From Blastocladiella britannica (taxonomy: Eukaryota; Blastocladiomycota; Blastocladiomycetes; Blastocladiales; Blastocladiaceae), in contig MU624642.1 of the NCBI GenBank assembly GCA_025349905.2, forward strand, positions 1 to 36,343: a DNA stretch of 36,343 nt. The letters are read 5' to 3'. Positions 19,965 through 29,641 of the stretch are shown here, piece by piece. The first letter of the stretch is position 1, and each line of letters opens with the position of its first letter. The translations under genes and the position numbers were made by a program. The notes beneath the pieces were generated by a model. That model was given only the letters and a program-made list of their open reading frames with translations, was not told the origin of the DNA and ran no database searches.

Positions 19965-22444
19965 CTATTTCTTCGCTCGCTTAGGCTCTGGCTGGAAAAA
20001 GTCGGTCAAGGTGCTTGATCGTTTTTTTTGCTTCATCTTGATCGGATGCGTTCCATCGTTGGTGGACTCGGTCTTGGCCTTGCTGCTACTTTTTCTTGCC
20101 TGTCGGGATGGCTTCGAACTGGACGAGGAGGAGGATGCCGGCACCGTGTCCTCTTCGTCATCCAGCACATCCACCAGTTCCTCATCCTGCTGCTGCAGCT
20201 GCTTTTGCCCAGCCACCACCACATGGCACACATGCACCTGCAACCCGACCGCCAGAAGCTCGTCAATCCACACGCGCTGCCGGTCCGACAGCACGTCTCC
20301 AGGTCCCTTGACTTCGGAAAACACCGTCTCGGGTTTTGGGTGAGATCGCCACAGCACCAGGTCCGGCATTCCGGACCGTCGGCCCGGGTAGTCGAGGGCC
20401 AGTGTGAGCAGAATCGATGCGAGTGCAGCACCTCCGATTCCCTGATTGTTTTTTTTTTTTTCGGGTTGGTGAGCTCAGGTAAAATATGATACATGAGACG
20501 ATACCTCGGCAATGACCACAAGATCCTCGAGCGGATACGTCCATTGCACGCCCGTGACCACTGTACCGCGCTCACGTTCGCGCTCGTCCACGTCGGTGAG
20601 AATCGCGGCGGCCTCGGCGTTCCGAATCCGGTCCAGTTTCGCGTCAATCAGCGGTTTCCGAGCCGCGTAAAAGTGGTCGGCCGAGACTAGATCCAGCGGC
20701 GCGGCTGTGTCTCCAACTCATTAGTCTCCATCGTCATTGCAAAACATGAGAAAGCGTACTCTGGTACTGCGATTCAAACACGCCGGGCACTCCATCGTCA
20801 AACATCTCGTCAAACAGAAGCATGCCAAACAACGTCGCCACGATCCCGGACTCGGTGTGCACGCCCTTCCACCCGCCGTTCGGTTCGAGCGCGTAGCACG
20901 CGAGCGCGTAGTCCTCGACTCCCAGCAACCGCAGACCTGTTTCTGGATCCTTGTACTTGGGCCGCGAGACGACCGCCGACGGATCACCATCACCATCGTC
21001 CTTTTCTTCGATGACCATACCTTTCACAAACGCCCCACCCACGCGCGTGGCCGGAAACACTACCGACTGGGCCGCCCGTAGCTCCATTTCCTCGAACCGC
21101 CGTTGCTCGCGGTACGGAACTCGCAGCGAGACTTGGATCCACGCCAGCCGCTTTTGCATGGACCATACGTCGGCGCGGCGGGTCACCCGCGGATCCTCCA
21201 GGCCATTGATGCAGGCCTTGTGCGCGGCCGCAAGGTTTTTCAGGTGCACGTGGTGCGAGAGCGCGAGTTGCGAGTACCATGCACCACGCTTGCCTTATTT
21301 TCGGGGTGTGAGTTTTTGTTTTTCTTGAATGGCGAGACGAGAGGGGAAACGGCGCACTTTGTCGAAATAGAGATTGGTTCAAGAGCTCGGTGCACAGCTC
21401 GACTACCACCGCATGGTCGCGTGCACGCGACAAGTGTCCGATATGGAGTTCGATGCACTTGGTCAGCGGGTACCCTATCGCAAAATGTGAGAACTTCAAA
21501 CAGATGAGAACAACGAGACAAGTACCAGCGCAGAATCGTGAAAACCACGGCAACCCCGTAACGTGTGCTAGGCCCGACGCGACAATTGCGCGCCACCGCG
21601 GCAAAATCTCGGACCCGACCAATGCGCGCGTTTCCTCTGTCGCGTCCAGCGCCGCCTGCAACTGCGCGACCCACCGCTCGGCCGTCTCGTACTCCACCAA
21701 GTCCTCGAGTGTCGGCCAAATCACGCCCGCGGTGCGCGTGCACGTGAACCGTGGGAACCGACGTCGGCCTATCACTGCCAGCAGCGGCGTGGTCAAGATC
21801 GGAGGCTCGCCCGGCTCACAGGGCGACCGAAAGTAGACGAGGTGCAGGCGGTGCAGTAACGCCGTGGCGCTGATCCGAATCAGTGGCGGATCATTCGCCA
21901 AGGACGGGATCGCGGCGGAGATGGCTTCACGCAACGTCGATGGTGGTAAGCGGGACGCACGGGTGGTTACAAACGATAACAAGTCGGGTCGCCGTCGCCG
22001 CGATGCTGCGGGAACCGGGAGACGCAAGTGGCTCGCCAGCGCTCGGAGCTCGTCGACCGTCAGCACGCCCAAGAAATCTTGCAACGGCGTGGAGCTGCCC
22101 GGCTCGTTGCTTCCCTCCTCTTCTTCCACCACGTCTGGTGCCAATTCCGCGGCGGCATCATTTGGGTTGTCATGGCCAATTGCCAGTGACTCAATCAGCC
22201 GCGGCTCGTTGGCCAACAATCGGACCGCGGGCGCCATGTCGTCGCCAATCTCGGCATACTCGAGCGTCGAGGTACGGATCCACCGGCCCGGTTTACGTTG
22301 AATCAGGCGACAGAAAAGCAGCTGGGCCGGGTCGGGCAAAGCGCGAAACGCGTGCAGGGCGGCCGCGTGGTCGTCTCCAAGCAAGTACGCCTCGTCCGAG
22401 TCGAGGACCGTCGAGACCACGTCGGAAAACAGGGCATGGTACAT
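19965..22444 (-). CDS. FAN1: FAN1 structure-specific nuclease (VRR-NUC)
   Basis: Fanconi-associated nuclease that cuts 5' flaps and unhooks interstrand crosslinks. Exons are 22444-21526, 21474-21358, 21293-20760, 20704-20505 and 20441-19965, giving 748 aa; the five exons close in frame. The N-terminal SAP-like segment (LQDFLGVLTVDELRALASHL) and the RKPGRWIRTSTLEY helix precede a TPR-like middle with KRGAWYSQLAL, GIHGEG-equivalent KGVHTESGIVATLFGMLLFDE and APLDLVSADHFY. The VRR-NUC site has the PD of MPDLVLW (about 615-616) and EVKGPGD (about 632-638). No N-terminal UBZ zinc finger is visible. The C-terminus is a Ser-rich, basic tail ending in a PCNA-box-like STLTDFF motif. ATG 22444 lies only 50 bp after the ARP8 stop, leaving little room for an upstream exon. 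Confidence 0.92.
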
Positions 22445-22494
22445 TATGTCCTGTCCATATAGATGCCGTATTATACGATGCGTGTTGAAAGAGC

Positions 22495-25167
22495 TTATAT
22501 GTCAAACCAAGTCGGTGCGCTGGCCACACTCCCGCCGACCACAGTCGCCCCCGGAAACACGATCCCGCACCGGCTCGCAATGACCGCCGGCGCGCCCAAG
22601 CTCTTCCACTCGCCAACGCCAATCCACATTTCGTTTACGCACTCGAGCCGCGCCAACACAGACCCGCCCTTCCACATGACCGCCGCTGGGTCCATGTCGC
22701 GCGGGGGCAGCGCCACCGCCACTTGCACGTCGGAGAACGGCGCGTAAGGGCCCGATGCGTTCGGGTTGGCTGCGTGGGCCGCCGCCGCCGTTGCATGGGT
22801 GGCCGCTAATGTGCCGGGGAACGTGGCACGGAGCCGCGACTCGAGCGCGCGGGTCGCAAACCCGGGTACTTTGGCCCCACCGCCGACCAACAGGATCGCG
22901 CCGTAGTGTTTGCGGATCCGGTCGTCGGGACGCAGGGAGTGCAGGAGCGCGTGGACTGCGCCGTCGAGTGGAGGTGCTACCCAGGTGCGCGCGTACGCGC
23001 CGAGGTGTGAGTGCGTGTCTGGGAGGCCGGGTACCAACTTGATGATGGGTGGTGGTGCTTGTTCCATTGCGGATGGTGGATCCACGTCCATGGAGTCCGG
23101 ATCGACAGCTGCTTTAGTAGCTGCTCCCGTCGACTCACCCTCGACCGCCTGAGCAATGTCCGACGGCAGTGGCGCCGAAATTCCTGGGAACCCGAGCGGC
23201 TGCGGCACTACGTCGCGCTTGGCATCTGCAGCTGGTGGTGGTGGCCGTGGGCAAATGTCGGCGCGGACCTGGTCCAAAAAGAGCAGCTGCGCCGTGAGCG
23301 CGCACCGATGGACGAGCCCAGGGGTTGGCGGCGTCCCTGGTGGAAGCGAACCCCAGCTGATGACGGCCTCCCATCCCGCAGCCACGTTGGGCGTGGTGTT
23401 CCAGATCGGAAACGGGACTGGTGGGTGTGGGATGGTGAGCCAGGTCGCGTGCTGCTTGAGTTGCCGCAGCTTGCGCTTGACGTTGACGAGCCATGGAAAG
23501 AACAGGCACTATACTTTACCGTCAGTTAAAATAAATTGCAGAAAAAAAAAAATAGAATAGAGTACCAAAGGAGCAAGGAACGGCTCAGCAAAGACTTTGC
23601 CGACGACTTTGGCGGCCGTGACCCCCGGCTGCCGAACCACGCACTCGACTTGCTGCACCGTGACTTCCTTGACGTTGCTGGTGCACCATTTCTCCTTGAT
23701 CTCGCGCACCAACGCGTCCCATCTCGGCACCGACAGAGGGCTGATATCGCCAATTGACTCGGGAATGTACCGGGCAATGGGGTTGGCGGTTTCCCGAAGC
23801 AAGTCCAGCAGCACCTGCGTCATGTCGTCTCCACCGACCAAGATGCGGGCCGAGTCAACGAGATCGCCGTTCTCCACCACCCCAATCGACGTGGCCTGTG
23901 CGCCGATATCAATCACGGTTCCCGTGGACAACCCGGACCCGAGGCAGGCCATGGACGATTCGCACGCCAGCACCACCCCCGGGCACCCGAGGGTCAGCAG
24001 CAGCACCGACAACATTTCGTCGGCGATGCGCACGTCCATCAGGTCAGGGACCACCAGCACGATCCGAGTGCGCGCGCGGTCGCCACGCGTAACACACCCG
24101 AGCAGTTCCAGTACCCGGTCCATCAGCGCCGCCATGTCCGAGTGCCAGGCGGCGGGGGACGCGTAGTCTGTGGTGTTGGCCGACTTGGCGTAAATTGGGT
24201 ACCGCAGCGGGTAGTACCGGCGGGTCTCGTCATCGAGCTGCATGGCTTCCTCGCCAACCAGGATCGTTGGCGCGTGAGGGTTGGTCAGCGGGGCTTGGAT
24301 CGACCGGAACTCGACGTGGTGCAGGTCGTTCATGGCCGGCACATTGGTCGCACGCACTGCCGTATTGGAGTTGGTGATCTGCAACATTTATACCGGTCAA
24401 TAAGACGGTGGGTCCAAAAAAAGTAAATAATACAAAACCATGGAGGTGACGTTGGCGGGTGTCCGGATCCCCTCGACTTTGACCATTTCCTTGAGGTACT
24501 CGTCCATGGCCCGCCGAGACTGCTGCGCGCATAACCGGTCGTACTCGTCGTCCTCGACCCACGGCCCTGAGTCCGCGCGCGGACCATCCACCGTCGGGTC
24601 GGTTCGTCGAGCCACGCAGCTCGGAATGGTCACGCTCGGCATCAGATCGTCGCTCCACCCGGCGCGGATCCAGCGCGAGCCCGGGTGCATCACGGCAATC
24701 CGATCGGGCTGTGGCGACGACGGCCGGGTGGTTTCGTCACCATCGTCGTCCTCGTCAACAAGAGGTGCAGTAACAGTGGTTGAAGAGACCCCAGTCACGG
24801 CTCCACCGGGCAACAAACCCAGATCAGCGGCCAGTCGCCACTTGGCCACGTCGGTGGCCGGGTGGGCCATGAACCGCGAGTCGACGTTGCGCGTCCACTC
24901 GGCATTGGACGCGTGCGTGGCGAACCCGTAGTCGCGCAGGTTGGGCACAATCGGCGCGTCGGCGGGGGCGTGAGCCACAATGATCGAGGCCGTCTTGCGG
25001 TTGGCCCGCGACGTGCCCATGGTGGGTGCTGCTGGTATTGGGGTTACGGGCGCCGATGCCAGGGCCGAGGCCGCGCGGGCGGGCATGGGCACGCCGGCAC
25101 GTGAGACGCCGGGTACGGGCGGAGATGCCGAGGATGTCGCCTTTTTGGAGGTGCCTGCCGTTGACAT
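22495..25167 (-). CDS. ARP8: Actin-related protein 8, INO80 chromatin-remodelling subunit
   Basis: Exons are 25167-24439, 24378-23566 and 23508-22495, giving 851 aa, close to the yeast Arp8 length. Arp8 binds nucleosomes and nuclear actin in the INO80 complex. Diagnostic segments include VMHPGSRWIRAGWSDDLMPS (the Arp8 version of the first actin phosphate loop), LRYPIYAKSANT, VVLACESSMACLGSG, TVIDIGAQATSIGVVENGD, ARILVGGDDMTQ, CLFFPWLVNVKRKL at the exon 2/3 junction, ILLVGGGAKVPGF and MWKGGSVLARLECVNEMWIG. The N-terminus (about 110 residues) is Ala/Pro-rich. Introns are 60 and 57 nt. The 5' leader is an A/T-only stretch in the 69-bp gap after the formylglutathione hydrolase gene. Confidence 0.92.
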
Positions 25168-25236
25168 TTCGATTGATTTTTTTTTTAATTTTTTTAATTT
25201 TTTGGAAAAGATAAGTACTTCGCTTTATTATATAGA

Positions 25237-26412
25237 CTAATGCTGCTGCTGCTGCAACAACCGCTCGGCGTGCCAGCGCAAGTGCTCCTCGACAAACGTC
25301 GAAATGTACCAGTACCCATGATCGTACCCGTCGCGCTCGCGGTACTCCAAATGCACGCGCTGGTTGCCCTTTGCCGCCTCCACCACCCGCGGCGTCAGCA
25401 AGTACTCGGCCAAAAAGGTATCGGCGGTACCCTATTTACATATATCAGTTGCTGTTGCTGCCAAATCCAATGAAATGGAGACATACCTGATCCACCAACA
25501 CATCCACGTCGCGCCCATTGTACGCCTTGACCACCTCGGTCGCGTCGTACTGCTTCCACGCCTGCTTATTGTCGGAATCGCCAAGGAACCGCGAGAACGC
25601 CTTGACGCCCCATGCACAGTTGGTCGGGTTGGACATGGGCGCAAACGCCGAGATCGCGCGGTACAGGTGCGGGTTGCGCAACCCCAAAGTGAGGGCGCCG
25701 TGGCCGCCGACACTGTGGCCCATGAGCGAGATGCGGGTCTTGTCCTTTATAGTTCATATTGTTAAATGATGTGGATAAGCTAGGATAGATGGGGGAACAC
25801 GTACGATCGGCAACGTGGACGTGATCAGATCGTGGAACTCCTGGGTCACGTACGAGTACATGCGGTAGTGCTTGGCGTACTCCGGCGTCCTTTTATCATT
25901 CAATGTGAGTCCCTTAGGTCCACAATAGCAAGATCAATTTCAGACGTACGTTGCATCGACGTAGTACGACGCACCCTGACCGAAATCCCAGCTGGTTGCG
26001 TCGTCGGGGCAGTTGACATTGCCTATTTTTAAGATTGATGGTCAGTCCCTTTGTTAAATCCATGAAAAAAATGAGCTATGTACGAGGAGACGTGTCAGGA
26101 CACACAAGCGCCACCCCAAGCTTGGCCGCGTACTGCACGGCGCCGGCCTTGGTAAGAAAGTTGTCCTCGTTGCACGTGAGGCCTGTTATATATATTCTCA
26201 GTATATATTATTCATGGAGGCAATGGACGTGTGGTACCAGACAAGAACACGACGGCTGGCACCTTGATCGACGGCGACGACGTTTCGGTCACGGCCGGTG
26301 GAAGAAACACGCTAAACACCATATCGCACCCGAGCGTGGCCGACGCATGCTTGTACTTTAGCACGCGTCCACCAAAGCTGCGCGCGGACGAGGTGATAGT
26401 TGCTGTGGCCAT
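25237..26412 (-). CDS. S-formylglutathione hydrolase (esterase D)
   Basis: Hydrolyses S-formylglutathione to formate and glutathione, the second step of glutathione-dependent formaldehyde detoxification in the cytosol. Exons are 26412-26238, 26182-26084, 26022-25950, 25889-25805, 25744-25487 and 25431-25237, giving 294 aa, normal for the family. The family signature is complete: [44 protein letters not shown], catalytic serine in [10 protein letters not shown] (Ser about 155), [22 protein letters not shown] with the acidic residue, and the catalytic histidine in GYDHGYWY. Five introns of 55-61 nt make this the most intron-dense gene here. A short poly-Gln stretch precedes the stop. TATAAA lies about 106 bp upstream of the start. 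Confidence 0.93.
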
Positions 26413-26517
26413 TTTCTTCTGCGGACGCGAAAGAGAGGTAACACAACGCATGACCTCCGGCCACAAGTATAAATAGTGGTCGCAAGCAAACACCTGCTTG
26501 CTTCCAAGGCTCTTTGC

Positions 26518-26523
26518 TTTATA
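26518..26523 (-). promoter_or_regulatory. TATA element of the S-formylglutathione hydrolase gene
   Basis: TATAAA on the minus strand, about 106 bp before the ATG and within the intergenic gap. Position is compatible with a fungal TATA box; not otherwise supported. Confidence 0.35.
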
Positions 26524-26555
26524 AGCGGCCATTCTGCCTGACGCCGATGACACAT

Positions 26556-26590
26556 ACGCGCCCCCACCCGCGGAGCGGGTGGGGGCGTGT
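26556..26590. repeat. Long GC-rich inverted repeat (16-bp stem, 3-nt loop)
   Basis: Arms ACGCGCCCCCACCCGC (26556-26571) and GCGGGTGGGGGCGTGT (26575-26590) flank the loop GGA. Thirteen perfect pairs lie next to the loop and the remaining three include one G-T wobble. It stands out as a nearly pure G+C block in the gap upstream of the formylglutathione hydrolase gene. It could act as DNA or RNA structure; the role is unknown. Confidence 0.8.
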
Positions 26591-26760
26591 CGTCTGGGAG
26601 ACGTGAGTCCTGTTAGGGCGCAAGATACCATTTGGCACGATGAAACGCACTGTTAAACCAGGGAAAGGACGCCGACCATGTTCCTTAACGAAACGGTCGG
26701 AGCGAGTTTTCCTTGCCCTGTGCGTGTGTTTGCCATACATTTTTTGATATTACGCTAATT

Positions 26761-26766
26761 TTTATT
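26761..26766 (-). terminator. AATAAA overlapping the stop codon
   Basis: On the minus strand the stop TGA (26768-26766) runs directly into AATAAA, sharing its final A. The 3' UTR of the Gln/Ala-rich gene must be very short. Confidence 0.5.
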
Positions 26767-27730
26767 CACTGGAGGTGCATGAGCTTGAGCACGGTGTCGA
26801 CGCGTTTCTTGGTCTGCGCGAGGGACGGCGGGGCGGGGGTGTCGACCGCGCGGACCATGACATGGTTTGAAGTGGGTTCCGACGACGATCGGCCAAGGAC
26901 TCGGTTCGACATGCGCGTCCATTCGGCGTCCGAGTGGGCCGTCGGGATCGCAAACAACTGCGCTTCTTTGGCCGCCAGCGATTGCTTGAAGTACTCGTCA
27001 AAGGGCGCCCAGGTCCGCGTTGCGTAGTGGTTGGTCGAGTTCTACATGTCTCTTACCAGTGAATGCCGTCATACAAACGAGTGAAAAAGGATACGCGTAC
27101 TGTGTGCATGGCCAGCAAATCCCGGTCAGCGATCGATGCCGCGGCCATTTCCTGCTGCTGCTGCAGATCAAGTGCGGCCGCCGTCTGACCCGACGCAGTC
27201 ACTGCAGCCGAAGATGACACGGGCCCGCCCAGCATGTTGCTTCCAATCACCTGGTGCCGCACCGCCGCTTGCGCCGCCGCAGACCCGCTCCGCATACCCG
27301 TATCCGTCCCCGCCACTCGCGCCGCCACCGCCGCGTCCGCCAACGCCGCCCTAGCCATCGCCACCCCGTGCTCGCGCTCTCTCAGCTCGTCGATCGGCAA
27401 GAACGCGTCCCCGCCGTACACCACCGCGGGCGGGAACGCGCCAATGGGGCCCGTTGTGGCTACGGGAAGCACCACGGCGTCGGCTAACGGTAAGCGCGAA
27501 AGCGGGGCGCGTAACGTGTGCAGCATTTGGGTCAGGTTGGCCAGTGCCGCGTGCATGCCCGGAGGTGGAGCAAGCATGGACGGCGGGGCGCCCATGACCC
27601 GGTGGTGCGAGGAGGCGGCAACAAAGTCCAGCGGGTGCGCGAGCGGAGCTAAGCGGGATTCGGCGGTGTGAATGGCGGTGCGGATCATTGCAGCCTGGGT
27701 CTGTTGCTGTTGCTGTACTTGTTGGCTCAT
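26766..27730 (-). CDS. Unassigned Gln/Ala-rich protein
   Basis: Exons are 27730-27101 and 27041-26766 (59-nt intron, donor GTACGC, acceptor TGTAG, phase 0), giving 301 aa. The protein starts with a Gln-rich stretch, then an Ala/Leu-rich helical segment, Pro-rich and Gly-rich linkers, a second Gln run and a more ordered C-terminal helix region beginning around WAPFDEYFKQSL and ending with a basic coiled-coil-like stretch. No catalytic motif, signal peptide or membrane segment is visible. I do not recognise the family; the Gln-rich layout would suit a transcription or Mediator-type subunit, but that is only a guess. It shares a 231-bp divergent promoter with the first ACBP gene. An upstream in-frame extension exists, but ATG 27730 gives the sensible start. 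Confidence 0.7.
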
Positions 27731-27961
27731 ATTCTTTGTATAATGCGATGTGATTTCGTCACTGTGGCGCAGCCTTTGAATACGAGAGAAGAATATATAC
27801 GCTGTCTGCGGGCTGCGGAAAGGGAGAGAACGAACGTTTGACGTGTTGTTTCCCCCAACAGCCCCTTGACCTGATCGCGTTGGACAAAAAGTTGCAGTCT
27901 CGTCCAAACCTTGACCTCTCTTTGCCTCCTACCATTCAATTCTTTTAAACTATTAACCAAT

Positions 27962-28281
27962 ATGCCCAGCGACGTACGGACGGTTGATCAAAGCACTAAA
28001 GAAAAATACTAACCGACCAAATAAAAAAGGCTTTCAACACTGCCGCCAACGAGGTCAAGAGCCTGAAGACCACGCCGTCGGACGCCCAGATGCTCGAGGT
28101 GTACGCGCTGTTCAAGCAGGCCACCGTCGGCGATGTCCAGGGCGAGCGTCCCGGCATGTTTGATCTGAAGGGCAAGGCCAAGTACGACGCGTGGGCCGCC
28201 AAGAAGGGCACGTCCACTGACGCGGCCGAGAAGGAGTACATTGCCCTGGTGGAGTCGCTCAAGGCCAGCCACGGCATCTAA
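27962..28281 (+). CDS. Acyl-CoA-binding protein, copy 1
   Basis: Exons are 27962-27973 and 28030-28281, giving 87 aa, the standard ACBP length. Exon 1 holds only MPSD. The 56-nt intron contains a textbook TACTAAC branch site. The four-helix ACBP signature is complete: the [19 protein letters not shown] segment, then [21 protein letters not shown] and EYIALVESL. Cytosolic ACBP binds long-chain acyl-CoA esters and controls their pool. It is followed 118 bp later by a paralogue on the same strand. Confidence 0.96.
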
Positions 28282-28398
28282 TTCTTGGGTCAGTGTAAAA
28301 TATATATGCTATGTTGTTGTGGCGTCGTCTCAATCTTTGACTTCTGTTCTTCTTTCAACTTAACACCACGAATCATACAACACATACAAAATACCACA

Positions 28399-28733
28399 AT
28401 GGCCGAGACGACTGGCAACGTACGCCGTACTCATATTGAAGTGGCTAAGCGTGATCGACTCACGCAAATGAAATATAAAATAAAAAGACCGCATTCATCA
28501 AGGCTGCCGACGCCGCCAAGACCCTGACCTACCAGCCCACCAACGACGAGCTGCTGGAGCTTTATGCGTTCTTCAAGCAAGGCACCGTGGGAGACAATGA
28601 CACCCCGCGCCCGGGCATGTTTGACATCAAGGGCAAGGCCAAGCACGATGCGTGGTCCGCCAAGAAGGGCCTGACCAAGGAGGACGCGCAGGCCAAGTAC
28701 GTTGAGCTGGTGGAAGCGCTCAAGTTGAAGTAA
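28399..28733 (+). CDS. Acyl-CoA-binding protein, copy 2
   Basis: Exons are 28399-28419 and 28488-28733, giving 88 aa. The intron (68 nt) falls after codon 7, the equivalent place to the intron after codon 4 in copy 1, so the pair arose by tandem duplication of the whole gene including its intron. The ACBP core is intact (ELLELYAFFKQGTVGD, RPGMFDIKGKAKHDAW, KKGLTKEDA, YVELVEALK). Relative to copy 1 the helix 2-3 loop reads NDTPR in place of VQGER. AATAAA begins 3 nt after the stop codon. Confidence 0.96.
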
Positions 28734-28810
28734 GAAATAAATGATGTCACTTTTAATTTTTGAGGCAAGGGGGACGGGAACAGACCGAGGAGAAAGAGTG
28801 GTAACCGTTA

Positions 28811-28827
28811 CACGTGCACTGCACGTG
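28811..28827. promoter_or_regulatory. Paired CACGTG sites upstream of eL39
   Basis: Two CACGTG E-boxes at 28811-28816 and 28822-28827 are spaced 11 bp apart, one helical turn, and together form a near-palindrome. They lie about 100 bp before the proposed eL39 ATG. CACGTG-binding Cbf1 takes part in ribosomal-protein gene control in some yeasts (established); the assignment here is inference. Confidence 0.4.
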
Positions 28828-28925
28828 CAATGTGAGAAAATATTGACGCAGCTTTGGCCGACTTGGTGTGGTTTCTCCCTTCCCCTTTTACACGGCGGTT
28901 ATCGTTACTACAAACACCTTTCAAT

Positions 28926-29470
28926 ATGGTACTACATTGTCTCTTGTCTCGTTGTCGTTCTGGCTGCCCCATCTCGTCTGCGCCATATGGTTTTTTTTTG
29001 GGTTATTGTGGTTGGTTGGTTGGTTGGTTGGTTGGCCCTATTGCCCCCTCCTACGATTGTTGTATGCGCGATATCGAAATTCTGGTCATGTACATGTGTA
29101 AATGCTGCATATGCACGCGTTGTGGAGGGGACAATATATCGACCACCACCAACGAAAACCGAAAGGAAGATGGCCAGAAATAGAGAAGTGACCTGGACCT
29201 TTAAAAAAGCAGATAAATTAACCGTAAACCATGTAAAAAATAACACAGCCGACCAAGAAGTCATTCAAGATCAAGCGCATTTTGGGCAAGAAGCAGCGCC
29301 AGAACCGCCCGATCCCCCAGTGGATCCGCCTGCGCACGGACAACACCATCCGGTACATACGTTTTATACTTGCCCATCATACTTTTCAGAGATATTGACA
29401 AGGTAATGAAATGAAATATAGCTACAACGCCAAGCGCCGTCACTGGCGCCGCACCAAGCTCAACCTGTAA
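28926..29470 (+). CDS. RPL39: Ribosomal protein eL39
   Basis: Exons are 28926-28928 (proposed), 29249-29352 and 29422-29470, giving 51 aa, exactly the family length. Exons 2 and 3 are certain: they encode [18 protein letters not shown], then [20 protein letters not shown] and [12 protein letters not shown], the near-invariant eL39 sequence lining the 60S exit tunnel. The acceptor ACACAG is followed directly by CCG (codon 2), so the first exon carries only the ATG, as in many eukaryotic ribosomal-protein genes. I place it at ATG followed by GTACTA at 28926, giving a 320-nt first intron. ATG followed by GTTTTT at about 28986 is an alternative. The start exon is therefore uncertain while the gene is not. 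Confidence 0.88.
29012..29035 (+). repeat. TTGG tetranucleotide microsatellite
   Basis: Six tandem TTGG units, within the proposed first intron or leader of eL39. It is preceded by a T-run and lies outside coding sequence. Confidence 0.85.
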
Positions 29471-29641
29471 ATTATTATTATGCACAGGCTTGAGTGGTGG
29501 GGCGGGGAGGAGTGTATTGTGTGAGGGAAAAGAAGCGATACTTCGAATGTCGTTGATTTTTGTTTTGCCCAATGCGATCCAACAAACCTTTTTTATATCT
29601 TGTTTGCTCTTTCACCTCTTTATTTGATAAATTTGAAGTAA

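Larger units (their letters stand above)
26413..26765. other. Intergenic region with promoter and strong hairpin
   Basis: This 353-bp gap between two minus-strand genes contains the formylglutathione hydrolase promoter (TATA element 26518-26523) and a long inverted repeat at 26556-26590. The remaining ~170 bp to 26765 is not coding-like. I considered a structured RNA gene but could not match it to spliceosomal, RNase P, U3 or SRP RNA. Confidence 0.5.

Noticed and set aside
26590..26760. Possible structured RNA gene (snoRNA, RNase P or SRP RNA) beside the hairpin
   Set aside because: No convincing C/D or H/ACA boxes, conserved U-snRNA sequences or SRP motifs could be identified.
26766..27730. 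Assignment of the Gln/Ala-rich protein to the Mediator complex
   Set aside because: Only composition supports it; no diagnostic segment was recognised, so it was left unassigned.
28741..29406. Plus-strand open frame of 221 codons across the eL39 locus
   Set aside because: It reads the eL39 exons in the wrong frame and runs through introns; eL39 itself is unmistakable in the spliced frame.
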